DNA from: Planctomycetota bacterium
GTDB taxonomy: Bacteria; Planctomycetota; Planctomycetia; Pirellulales; UBA7805
Length of the DNA stretch: 44,775 bases
Reading direction: 5' to 3'
Assembly (NCBI GenBank): GCA_003389215.1
Contig: QQVP01000050.1
Coordinates: 1 to 44,775, forward strand
Shown: in pieces, positions 18,744 to 25,637 of the stretch
Layout of the letters: the number at the start of each line of letters is the position of its first letter
How positions within the stretch are numbered: the stretch's first letter is position 1
Notes under the pieces: model-generated
What the model was told of the DNA's origin: nothing
What the model saw: the letters and a program-made list of their open reading frames with translations, nothing else
Database searches by the model: none
Program-made: the position numbers and the translations under genes

Positions 18744-20127
18744 CGCCGACACGTTGCGACCACCGCTGGTGACCGGGGATAAGTCCCTTGGCGACGTGAC
18801 GCGCGACGTGTGTGCGCCGCTGGAGCGGCGACCCACGGGATCGTGGTGGGCGGCGCTGGCTGTCTCGTCGACGATGTTGTTGGTCGGATTCATCGCGGTC
18901 TGGTATCAAATCGCCACCGGCATCGGCACCTGGGGGCTCAACAAGACGGTTGGTTGGGCCTTCGACATTACCAACTTCGTGTTCTGGGTCGGCATCGGTC
19001 ATGCCGGGACGTTGATCTCGGCGGTGCTGTTTCTCTTCCGCCAGCGCTGGCGCACGGCCGTCAATCGCTCGGCTGAGGCGATGACGTTGTTCGCCGTCAC
19101 GTGCGCCGGAATCTTTCCGTTGATCCACATGGGTCGGCCCTGGCTCTTCTACTGGATGCTGCCCTACCCGAACACCCGCGGATCGCTGTGGGTCAACTTT
19201 AAGTCGCCGTTGATATGGGACTTCTTCGCCATCTCGACCTACTTCCTGGTCTCACTGGTGTTTTGGTATCTCGGGCTACTTCCCGATCTGGCGTCGATCC
19301 GCGATCGCAGCAAGGGACTTCGCCGTAAGATCTTTTCGCTGGTCTGCCTCGGTTGGAACGGTTCGGCACGAACCTGGCATCGCTACGAAACGGTCTACAT
19401 GCTGCTCGCCGGGCTCGCCACTCCGCTGGTCTTTTCCGTACATACGATCGTGAGCATGGACTTCGCCACCAGCGTGATTCCCGGCTGGCACACGACGATC
19501 TTTCCACCGTACTTCGTGGCCGGCGCCATCTTCAGCGGACTGGCCATGGTACTCACGCTTATGATCATCGCCCGCAAGGTGATGAGCCTTGAGAATTATG
19601 TCACCGTCAACCACGTCGACAAGATGTGCAAACTGATGCTTTCGATGGGCTGCCTCGTTGGTCTCGCCTACGCTACCGAGTTCTTCATGGCCTTCTTCAG
19701 CGGCAACGTCTATGAGCAATTCGTGTTCAAGAACCGGGCCAAGGGCCCGTTCAGTTGGGCGTACTGGACAATGGTGACCTGCAACGTCGTCATTCCACAG
19801 GTGCTCTGGTTGAAGCGAGTGCGTACGAATCTCGCCTTCGTCTTTGTGATTGCGATCTTCGTCAATATCGGGATGTGGTTCGAGCGATTCGTGATCATCG
19901 TAACCAGCCTGCATCGCGACTTCCTGCCCTCGAGTTGGGCCGGTTACGCGCCGACGATCATCGAGATCCTCACGTTCTTGGGCACGTTTGGACTCTTTTT
20001 CACCTGTTTCTTGATCTTTTGCCGTTTTGTGCCGGTCATCGCCATTGCGGAAGTCAAAGGCGTGCTACCCGCGGAGAAACGAGAGCAAGACGACGTCGTC
20101 GAGCGTTCGCAGGAGGTGGCAGCATGA
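18733..20127 (+). CDS. actC: Alternative complex III NrfD-like quinol-binding membrane subunit
   Basis: The 464-residue protein is an NrfD/PsrC-type membrane subunit with about ten helices, the site of quinol oxidation in complex III. Family features include W-W-A-A-L as the first helix begins, the [11 protein letters not shown] segment, and [16 protein letters not shown] before a periplasmic loop. The start at 18733 has GGAGG seven bases upstream and overlaps the end of actB by 11 nt; the frame is open from 18718. Its stop overlaps actD (ATGA). ActC pairs with the paralogous ActF in the membrane. Confidence 0.93.
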   Translation: MTANADTLRPPLVTGDKSLGDVTRDVCAPLERRPTGSWWAALAVSSTMLLVGFIAVWYQIATGIGTWGLNKTVGWAFDITNFVFWVGIGHAGTLISAVLFLFRQRWRTAVNRSAEAMTLFAVTCAGIFPLIHMGRPWLFYWMLPYPNTRGSLWVNFKSPLIWDFFAISTYFLVSLVFWYLGLLPDLASIRDRSKGLRRKIFSLVCLGWNGSARTWHRYETVYMLLAGLATPLVFSVHTIVSMDFATSVIPGWHTTIFPPYFVAGAIFSGLAMVLTLMIIARKVMSLENYVTVNHVDKMCKLMLSMGCLVGLAYATEFFMAFFSGNVYEQFVFKNRAKGPFSWAYWTMVTCNVVIPQVLWLKRVRTNLAFVFVIAIFVNIGMWFERFVIIVTSLHRDFLPSSWAGYAPTIIEILTFLGTFGLFFTCFLIFCRFVPVIAIAEVKGVLPAEKREQDDVVERSQEVAA

Positions 20128-20654
20128 ACGAGCGACAACTACTGGTCACCTTTGATCATGCCGATGATCTGCTCTCCGCGGTCGAGACGGCCCGCCGCGA
20201 GCGATGGTCGATCGTCGACGTTTTTACGCCCTATGCCGTACACGGTCTGGACCGCGCCATGGGTCTGCGCCCGTCGCGTTTGACCTGGGTCTGCTTTATC
20301 TGCGGCGCGATCGGCGGACTAGGCATGTTGTGGTTTCAACATTGGGTCGCTGCGATTGCCTGGCCGATCAACGTCGGTGGCAAGCCTTGGAATTCGCTGC
20401 CCGCCGATGTGCCGGTGGCGTTCGAGATGATGATCTTGCTGGCTGCCTTTGGCAGCGTGTTCGCGCTATTGGCCGTGAGTCGGCTCTATCCGGGAAAGAA
20501 AGCGGTGATGCCGTCCGGCGAGATTACGGACGATCGTTTCGTCATGGTGATTCGCCAGGACAACGCCGCCTTTGATGCGGACGCCGCGCGGGACTTGTTT
20601 GAGCAGGCGGGGGCGGTGGATGTTCGAGAACGTGTGACGGATGAGGAGTTGTAA
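20124..20654 (+). CDS. actD: Alternative complex III subunit ActD
   Basis: The 176-residue protein has a cytoplasmic N-terminal domain ([19 protein letters not shown]), two membrane helices (about 60-80 and 100-120) and a short C-terminal cytoplasmic domain ending R-E-R-V-T-D-E-E-L. This is the standard ActD (DUF3341) architecture, including the motif [15 protein letters not shown]. ActD is an accessory membrane subunit of complex III without a cofactor. The ATG overlaps the actC stop, with a strong AGGAGGTGG upstream. Confidence 0.93.
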   Translation: MNERQLLVTFDHADDLLSAVETARRERWSIVDVFTPYAVHGLDRAMGLRPSRLTWVCFICGAIGGLGMLWFQHWVAAIAWPINVGGKPWNSLPADVPVAFEMMILLAAFGSVFALLAVSRLYPGKKAVMPSGEITDDRFVMVIRQDNAAFDADAARDLFEQAGAVDVRERVTDEEL

Positions 20655-20658
20655 CGAG

Positions 20659-21321
20659 ATGTTGCTCCGAGTGAATTACTTGCTTGCCGCGCTGCTCGTG
20701 GTGGTCGTCGCACTCAACATCGTGTTCGGACGCGACTTTTCGCAACCACATTACGAACTGTTCGCTGACATGAAACACTCGGTGGCATACGACGCGTTTT
20801 CCAAGAATTCGAATTTCGCCAGCGGCCAAACGATGCAGAGTCCCGTGCCAGGCACGATCGCCCGAGGCGAGATGCCATTGCACTATCAACCGACACCCGA
20901 CGACGCGCGTCGCGCGGGCCAGGAACTAACGAACCCGATCGTGTCAGGCGCCAAGGGTGACCCGTTGGCCAAGTCGGAAGCGCGCGGGGCGCAGGTCTAC
21001 GCACGATTCTGTGTCGCCTGCCACGGCGGGGGCGGTGCGGGCGACGGTCCGGTCGCGCTGCGTGGATTCCCGCCGCCACCGTCGTTGCTGACGGGCAAGT
21101 CGTTGCAGATGAAGGATGGACAGTTGTTTCACATTCTCACTTACGGACAGGGGAGCATGGCACCCATGGCCGCGCAGCTGCGACGGCCCGAGCGATGGGA
21201 TGTGATCAACTACGTGCGCAGCATGCAGTCTACAGCGCCGCCTCGGGCAGGCGAGTCCAAGACGAGTGCGGACGCTCCGGCGAAGCCCGACGAAAGCACG
21301 AAGTTGGAAAGTGAATCATGA
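20659..21321 (+). CDS. actE: Alternative complex III monoheme cytochrome c subunit
   Basis: The 220-residue protein has an N-terminal membrane helix (about 5-26) and a single heme site C-V-A-C-H followed by G-G-G-G-A-G-D-G-P. A Met ligand candidate lies in G-Q-G-S-M-A-P-M. The sequence before the heme (M-Q-S-P-V-P-G-T-I-A-R-G and N-P-I) is the conserved ActE segment. The C-terminal 30 residues are charged and rich in Lys, Ser and Ala. ActE is the electron exit site of complex III toward soluble cytochrome or an oxidase. The ATG at 20659 follows GAGGAG; the stop overlaps actF by 4 nt. Confidence 0.92.
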   Translation: MLLRVNYLLAALLVVVVALNIVFGRDFSQPHYELFADMKHSVAYDAFSKNSNFASGQTMQSPVPGTIARGEMPLHYQPTPDDARRAGQELTNPIVSGAKGDPLAKSEARGAQVYARFCVACHGGGGAGDGPVALRGFPPPPSLLTGKSLQMKDGQLFHILTYGQGSMAPMAAQLRRPERWDVINYVRSMQSTAPPRAGESKTSADAPAKPDESTKLESES

Positions 21322-22484
21322 AACCGTCCAACACGCCATCGTCCGATCGGTTAACGACATTGTTGTACGTCACCGCGACGGTTGGTGCCGCGCTGTTGGC
21401 GGTGGGCGCCTTTGTCGCGCCCGATCGCATCTGGTCGAACCTGTTGGTCGCCTCCTACTACCTGGTCACTCTCTCCTTGGGTGCGCTGCTTTTTATCGCG
21501 CTAGCGTATGTATCCGGCGCCGGCTGGAGCGTGGCGTTTCGCCGCGTTCCGGAGGCAATGGCGTCGCTGTTGCCGGTCACCGGCCTGGCGGTGGTCGCGG
21601 TCGTTGCCGTGCGTCTGAAGGACTACGCGTGGCATCCCCGTGGCCCCCACAGCGGCGACAACTTCTGGTTCAAGGATTGGTGGCTGGAGCCGCGCTGGAT
21701 TCTGACGCGCGCAATCGTCTGTGTGCTACTTTGGATCGTATTTGCGAAACTGATTGTCGGCATCTCGCGCTATGCCGGCCCGCATAGCGGAACGCGATCG
21801 CTCACGTCGAATGTGCGTCTCTCCGCGGTCTTTCTTGTTGTCGTTGGGCTGAGCTTTTCTTGTGTGAGCATCGACTGGTTGATGGCGTTGGAGCCGATGT
21901 GGTTTAGCACCATGTGGGCCGTCTATCAATTTTCCGGCATGGTGATGGCGACGCTCGCGGCAATCGTGGTGCTCTGCCTGATGTTGCGGCAACAGGGCGT
22001 CTTGAAGGGGATCTTCACGGACGACCATCTTCACGATCTGGGGAAGCTTCTACTCGGCTTCAGCTGCTTTTGGATGTACATCTGGTTCAGCCAATACATG
22101 CTGATTTGGTACTCCAATATTCCCGAAGAAACGTCGTGGTTCATAACCCGAACCCATGGACCCTGGCTGCCTGTCTTCGTGGCGAACATCATCGTCAATT
22201 GGGCCGTGCCGTTTCTCGTGCTGCTGCCTCGCCCCGCAAAGCGAAATCCCGGCGTGATGATGAAGGTGGCGGTGCTGATTCTCGTCGCCCGTTGGATCGA
22301 TCTTTACCTGGTGGTATTCCCCAAGACGGTGGGCAGCACGCCAGTATTCGGCCTATGGGAAATCGCGGCGATAACATGTGGCATTGGGCTATTTGGGTTG
22401 CTGTTCTTCCGCCAGTTCGACTCGGCGTCAAGCGTTCCGTCGAGCGATCCTTACTTGAACGAGAGTCTTCATCACCATTGCTGA
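21318..22484 (+). CDS. actF: Alternative complex III NrfD-like membrane subunit ActF
   Basis: The 388-residue protein has about ten membrane helices and is the shorter NrfD-type paralog of ActC. Recognisable blocks are W-S-N-L-L-V-A-S-Y-Y, S-I-D-W-L-M-A-L-E-P-M-W-F-S-T-M, and F-W-M-Y-I-W-F-S-Q-Y-M-L-I-W-Y-S-N with N-I-P-E-E-T. ATGA overlap couples it to actE. No cytochrome oxidase genes follow, unlike many act clusters; the next gene is an Rrf2 regulator 57 nt downstream. The cluster therefore ends here, and complex III must feed acceptors encoded elsewhere. Confidence 0.93.
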   Translation: MKPSNTPSSDRLTTLLYVTATVGAALLAVGAFVAPDRIWSNLLVASYYLVTLSLGALLFIALAYVSGAGWSVAFRRVPEAMASLLPVTGLAVVAVVAVRLKDYAWHPRGPHSGDNFWFKDWWLEPRWILTRAIVCVLLWIVFAKLIVGISRYAGPHSGTRSLTSNVRLSAVFLVVVGLSFSCVSIDWLMALEPMWFSTMWAVYQFSGMVMATLAAIVVLCLMLRQQGVLKGIFTDDHLHDLGKLLLGFSCFWMYIWFSQYMLIWYSNIPEETSWFITRTHGPWLPVFVANIIVNWAVPFLVLLPRPAKRNPGVMMKVAVLILVARWIDLYLVVFPKTVGSTPVFGLWEIAAITCGIGLFGLLFFRQFDSASSVPSSDPYLNESLHHHC

Positions 22485-22541
22485 GCTGAGGCGTCATCGT
22501 TGATCTTGGGGCGACGTACCACCGAGTACGGAAGGCACGAC

Positions 22542-23012
22542 ATGATCTCGCAAACTGTTGAATATGCGCTGCGAGCTGCCGTAACCCTCGCCCAACATGA
22601 CCCGAGCGCCTGCACGGCGCAAACCATTTCGGAGATCACGCAGGTTCCGCGGCCATACCTCTCGAAGCTGCTTCAGAATCTGACTCGTATGGGTTTGATA
22701 CGCTCGAAGCGTGGGCCGACGGGCGGCTTCGTTTTGGTCACGCCCGCCGATCGCGTAGCGATCTGGAACGTTATCCAAGCCGTCGAGCCGATTCAGCGGA
22801 TTCATGAATGTCCTTTGGGTGTCAAGGGACATAACACACTTTGTCCGTTACATCGGCGATTGGACGAGGCCGTCGAGATGGTCGAGCAGGCGTTTCAGGA
22901 AACGACTTTGGCCGACTTGCTGAACGAACCTGGGAGCGTGACTCCCCTGTGTGCACTGAATCCCATCGTGCAGATTACCACCGTCAAGCCGGCCAAGAAA
23001 AATGAAGAATAG
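22542..23012 (+). CDS. Rrf2-family transcriptional regulator
   Basis: The 156-residue protein starts M-I-S-Q-T-V-E-Y-A-L-R-A, the usual Rrf2 opening, followed by a winged helix (I-T-Q-V-P-R-P-Y-L-S-K-L-L-Q-N-L) and wing (R-G-P-T-G-G-F). Possible cluster ligands are C90 and C101, with H104 near the place where IscR and NsrR have a third Cys (H-E-C-P-L ... C-P-L-H-R-R-L). It may thus bind an Fe-S cluster with mixed ligation, sensing NO or redox state; this is inference. It lies 57 nt after actF and shares a nearly identical core with the minus-strand regulator at 24018-24461. A start at 22542 removes a nonhomologous 14-residue extension. Confidence 0.9.
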   Translation: MISQTVEYALRAAVTLAQHDPSACTAQTISEITQVPRPYLSKLLQNLTRMGLIRSKRGPTGGFVLVTPADRVAIWNVIQAVEPIQRIHECPLGVKGHNTLCPLHRRLDEAVEMVEQAFQETTLADLLNEPGSVTPLCALNPIVQITTVKPAKKNEE

Positions 23013-23030
23013 CGAAATCGAAAACGGAGT

Positions 23031-23453
23031 TTGGCACACGAAGGCGCATCCAATGAAACCGACGGAAGTCTTCAAACGGAACACCGCCTGATCGAGCCGA
23101 TGCTCGGCTGCCTCGAGGCGATTGCCGCCCGGGCAATGAATGACGGAACGCTCGACACCGCGTCGGCCGCCGGCGTACTAACGTTCTTTCGCGTGTTTGC
23201 CGACCGCTGTCATCATGGCCAGGAAGTGCGACTGTTGTTTCCGCAAATGGAGTCGCAAGGTTTCTTCCCGACCTCGGGACCGACCGGTGGGATGCGTCGG
23301 GAACATCAAGAGGGACGCCAACACGTGGTGACAATCGCTGAGGCAGCGGCTCTCGTAAGTGCCGGGGGCAAACCTGGTGAGGTATCCGCAGGTGTTTCTT
23401 GTCGATCAACGGCGCGGATCATTTGCATCGAGACAGGACAATCGCTCCCATGA
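23031..23453 (+). CDS. Truncated hemerythrin-like (HHE) protein
   Basis: The 140-residue frame opens with a TTG codon at 23031. It contains hemerythrin-type metal-ligand helices: T-E-H-R-L-I-E-P (H18), C-H-H-G-Q-E-V-R-L-L-F-P and R-R-E-H-Q-E-G-R-Q-H. The fourth helix, normally H-I-x-K-E-x-x-x-L-F-P, is absent. After about residue 110 the sequence is Gly/Ser-rich without helical character and runs into the mobB start, with ATGA overlap. The C-terminus thus looks lost or frameshifted, and O2/NO binding may be impaired. Hemerythrin-like proteins next to Rrf2 regulators are typical of NO- or O2-response operons. The start codon is uncertain; the only in-frame ATG (23100) would cut off the first histidine. 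Confidence 0.6.
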   Translation: MAHEGASNETDGSLQTEHRLIEPMLGCLEAIAARAMNDGTLDTASAAGVLTFFRVFADRCHHGQEVRLLFPQMESQGFFPTSGPTGGMRREHQEGRQHVVTIAEAAALVSAGGKPGEVSAGVSCRSTARIICIETGQSLP

Positions 23454-23965
23454 AACGCATCCACATTGTAGGCAGCAAGAACAGCGGCAAGACAACGCTA
23501 ATTGAAGACCTGACAAACCAGCTCACATCTCAAGGCTATCGGGTCGGCACGGTCAAGCACACACACCATCGCCACGAACTCGACACGCCGGGAAAGGATT
23601 CACATCGCCACCGGGAAGCGGGCGCCTCGGTCGTCGGCATTCTATCGCCCGGCATGACCGCCGTCTTTCGCCCGGCAGAACCCCAGGAAGACGTATCCGA
23701 CCGCTACGATCTTTTCTCCTCCGCGTTTGCAGATTGCGACGTGATACTCGTCGAAGGGCACCTGCGCGCCGATGGTTTCAAGATTGAGGTTTGGCGGGCA
23801 GCCACGACGCCTCAGCCGCTGGCGGCCGACGACGAATCAATCTCGGCCGTCATCACGGACGACGCCACCGAAGTATCGATACCGATTCACAGACGATCAG
23901 ACATCCTGTCGCTTGCGACGTGGGTGCTTTCGGTCGCCAAAGGTGTTCCGAGTCAGGACATGTAA
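23450..23965 (+). CDS. mobB: Molybdopterin-guanine dinucleotide biosynthesis protein MobB
   Basis: The 171-residue GTP-binding protein opens M-K-R-I-H-I-V-G-S-K-N-S-G-K-T-T, a Walker A loop at residues 8-15. It continues with V-G-T-V-K-H-T-H-H and D-S-H-R-H-R-E-A-G-A, the diagnostic MobB segments, and I-L-V-E-G-H as the Walker-B-like region. MobB assists MobA in making the bis-MGD cofactor required by NarG. It overlaps the upstream hemerythrin-like gene by 4 nt, so it is in the same transcript. The placement supports a dedicated cofactor supply for the nitrate reductase upstream. Confidence 0.9.
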   Translation: MKRIHIVGSKNSGKTTLIEDLTNQLTSQGYRVGTVKHTHHRHELDTPGKDSHRHREAGASVVGILSPGMTAVFRPAEPQEDVSDRYDLFSSAFADCDVILVEGHLRADGFKIEVWRAATTPQPLAADDESISAVITDDATEVSIPIHRRSDILSLATWVLSVAKGVPSQDM

Positions 23966-24017
23966 CCGAGAGTCGCGGCGATTGACCCCGTGTCGATGCA
24001 CGTTTGAGAGCGTGGTC

Positions 24018-24461
24018 CTACTTGGACACCGGTTCGCACGGAAACCGGCAAAGAGGTTTTCTCGAGCGAGGAACCGCCAGCAACTCGTCGATCGTGGTGT
24101 CCGCGAAAGCCTTTTCGACCATCGCTGCCGCGTCATCCAGACGCCGATGTAGGGGACAGAGATTCTTGCCGTGCGCAGCGATCCTCAAGGGGCACTCGTG
24201 AATGCGCAATACCGGATCGACGGCATTCACGATTTCAAGAATCGTCAACTTCGAGGCTTCCTTGGCCAGTGTGAATCCCCCGTGCATCCCCCGCTGGGCG
24301 ATGACTAGTTTGGCCCGACTCAGATTCTGCATCACCTTCGAAAGATATCCGGCGGGCACGTCGGTCGCCCCGGCAATCTGTACGGTCGTGCGAGGATCCC
24401 CCTCATTGTCGGCCAGGTAGACAATCGCCCGCAGTGCGTATTCCGCCGTCTGAGAAATCAT
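24018..24461 (-). CDS. Rrf2-family transcriptional regulator
   Basis: The 147-residue protein shares the layout of the regulator at 22542: M-I-S-Q-T-A-E-Y-A-L-R-A start, winged helix with V-P-A-G-Y-L-S-K-V-M-Q-N-L, then R-I-H-E-C-P-L and L-C-P-L-H-R-R-L-D-D-A. C90, C102 and H105 are the likely cluster ligands. The C-terminus has two more Cys (K-P-L-C-R-F-P-C). It converges on mobB with 52 nt between. The start at 24461 is supported by alignment to its paralog and a GAGGGGCG-type ribosome site; the frame is open to 24506. It probably regulates itself or the hemerythrin gene behind it. Confidence 0.9.
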   Translation of the reverse strand: MISQTAEYALRAIVYLADNEGDPRTTVQIAGATDVPAGYLSKVMQNLSRAKLVIAQRGMHGGFTLAKEASKLTILEIVNAVDPVLRIHECPLRIAAHGKNLCPLHRRLDDAAAMVEKAFADTTIDELLAVPRSRKPLCRFPCEPVSK

Positions 24462-24504
24462 GGTTTCTTCGCCCCTCGTAGAAAAACGGAAGTCGAGGTA
24501 TATC

Positions 24505-24534
24505 AAGCTAGGCAGGCGCGTTGGGAAGTGTCAA
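24505..24534 (-). promoter_or_regulatory. Candidate sigma70-type promoter for the minus-strand Rrf2 gene
   Basis: Read on the minus strand there is a consensus -35 TTGACA (24529-24534), an 18-nt spacer and a weak -10 TAGCTT (24505-24510). It lies about 45 nt upstream of the Rrf2 ATG. The -10 matches only half of the consensus, so the call is tentative. Confidence 0.35.
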
Positions 24535-24724
24535 GCGCCCGACGATACTCTCAATAGGAGGTTCCGATTAGTTTCATGCCATTTCGCTTCATACAAGCAG
24601 GCACCGGACGCGACCGAAAAATCGAGTGGTCGTCGGCGCCGCTCTTCGAACCTGGAATCGTCGTTTGCCGCAAAAACTAAGCATCAATCGATCGGTTCTC
24701 TGAACGGACGGTGGCTTGCAGGCC

Positions 24725-25168
24725 TCAGTCCCCTGTCCCGATGTCTTGGCTAAACGCTTCCTGGAATAGCCTGTTTTCTGCCTCTTCGTGAATAAGAAAG
24801 ACGCGGGTGAATTCGCAAAATTGATCTTCCATTTCACACCGCCAGGCTTCAGAACCGTCGCCCTCCTGCGCAAATCGGCTCATCGCATCCAGTCGTTCTC
24901 GGAATCGATCATGTTCCACTCGGAGATTGTCGACGCGATCGGTTAGCCAAGGCGCCTTTTGCACGATTTCCGAAAAATGGCCATCCGACTCTTCGTGATC
25001 GAAATGAGCCAACATATGGCCACAAAGATCCTCGAGAAGATCCGCGACAAGCGAGTCTCTCGAGGGTCGCTCTGCCAACGCCGTGCCGATCTCTTGAACG
25101 ACCTTACGGAGGAGTTGGTGTTCGTGTTGCATTCCCTGCGGGTCGTGATGTAGTTGGTTGCCGTGCAT
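24725..25168 (-). CDS. Hemerythrin-domain protein
   Basis: The 147-residue, all-helical protein carries the full HHE hemerythrin ligand set: M-Q-H-E-H-Q-L-L, M-L-A-H-F-D-H-E-E-S-D-G-H-F, R-V-E-H-D-R-F and F-L-I-H-E-E-A-E-N-R-L-F. Such proteins bind a nonheme diiron centre and hold O2 or NO, or repair Fe-S damage. A strong Shine-Dalgarno (AAAGGAGGAAAAG) immediately precedes the ATG at 25168. It lies upstream of the minus-strand Rrf2 gene in the same direction, separated by about 260 nt that contains a candidate promoter for the regulator. A good promoter and an operator-like dyad lie upstream. Confidence 0.88.
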   Translation of the reverse strand: MHGNQLHHDPQGMQHEHQLLRKVVQEIGTALAERPSRDSLVADLLEDLCGHMLAHFDHEESDGHFSEIVQKAPWLTDRVDNLRVEHDRFRERLDAMSRFAQEGDGSEAWRCEMEDQFCEFTRVFLIHEEAENRLFQEAFSQDIGTGD

Positions 25169-25293
25169 CTTTTCCTCCTTTAGTAGGTAGGTACGGACGC
25201 CCCATCGTTGACGTGGGCGCAATGCGAACTTCCAGCAGCCTCCGACCTGCTCCTCACCTGTGTCACAAAAAAGACGGTAATCGCTCGCTGCGA

Positions 25294-25327
25294 GATGTCA
25301 GAAAGTGGATATATGGACCTTGACATC
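25294..25327. promoter_or_regulatory. Operator-like inverted repeat upstream of the hemerythrin gene
   Basis: GATGTCA (25294-25300) and TGACATC (25321-25327) form a perfect 7-bp dyad separated by 20 bp. It overlaps the expected transcription start of the promoter at 25329-25358, the position of a repressor site. One of the two nearby Rrf2 proteins is the obvious candidate, but this is inference. Confidence 0.4.
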
Positions 25328-25328
25328 C

Positions 25329-25358
25329 ATAATAGTCACGCGGCCATGAATCTGTCAA
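25329..25358 (-). promoter_or_regulatory. Sigma70-type promoter of the hemerythrin gene
   Basis: On the minus strand TTGACA (25353-25358), an 18-nt spacer and TATTAT (25329-25334) form a near-consensus promoter. Transcription would begin near 25322 and leave a leader of about 150 nt before the ATG at 25168. It is one of the clearest promoters in the window. Confidence 0.5.
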
Positions 25359-25637
25359 TCACAACAATAGCCGGCCTGCCTCACGCGTTTGCGAACGTCC
25401 GTCGCGAGGGGCGAAGCGCCTGCCGAGCCGCAAAATCCGTCGTGGCTCTCCGCTCGCGGCGAGGCTCGCCCTCCCTTTTGAAACAAAGCCTAGATCGTCG
25501 ATCCCAAGTGCTGGCTCGCCACATTCGGGAAGCTCTTGGGAGACGACCTTTTACGCAGTTTTGGGCCGTTTCCGACGCCTCGACAACTCTGAGTCGGTCT
25601 CTCTTACTGCGTTCTCGCCTTTTCAAGCGTCGGCATT
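25359..25637. other. Intergenic region, together with the leader and promoter at 25169-25358
   Basis: The gap between the hemerythrin and SWIM genes (25169-25637) is noncoding as far as I can see. From left to right it holds the hemerythrin leader, the dyad and promoter, dispersed repeat copy B, and about 140 bases of unremarkable sequence. No convincing terminator is visible for the SWIM gene, which ends at 25638. Confidence 0.5.
25383..25494 (+). repeat. Dispersed repeat, copy B
   Basis: This is the second copy of the element at 3863-3996, same orientation, with about 85-90% identity by eye after small gaps. It keeps the terminal ACGCGTTTGCGAACGTCCGT and TTGAAACAAAGCCTAGA and the central hairpin, but lacks the internal tail duplication of copy A. 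It lies just beyond the hemerythrin promoter. Confidence 0.7.
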
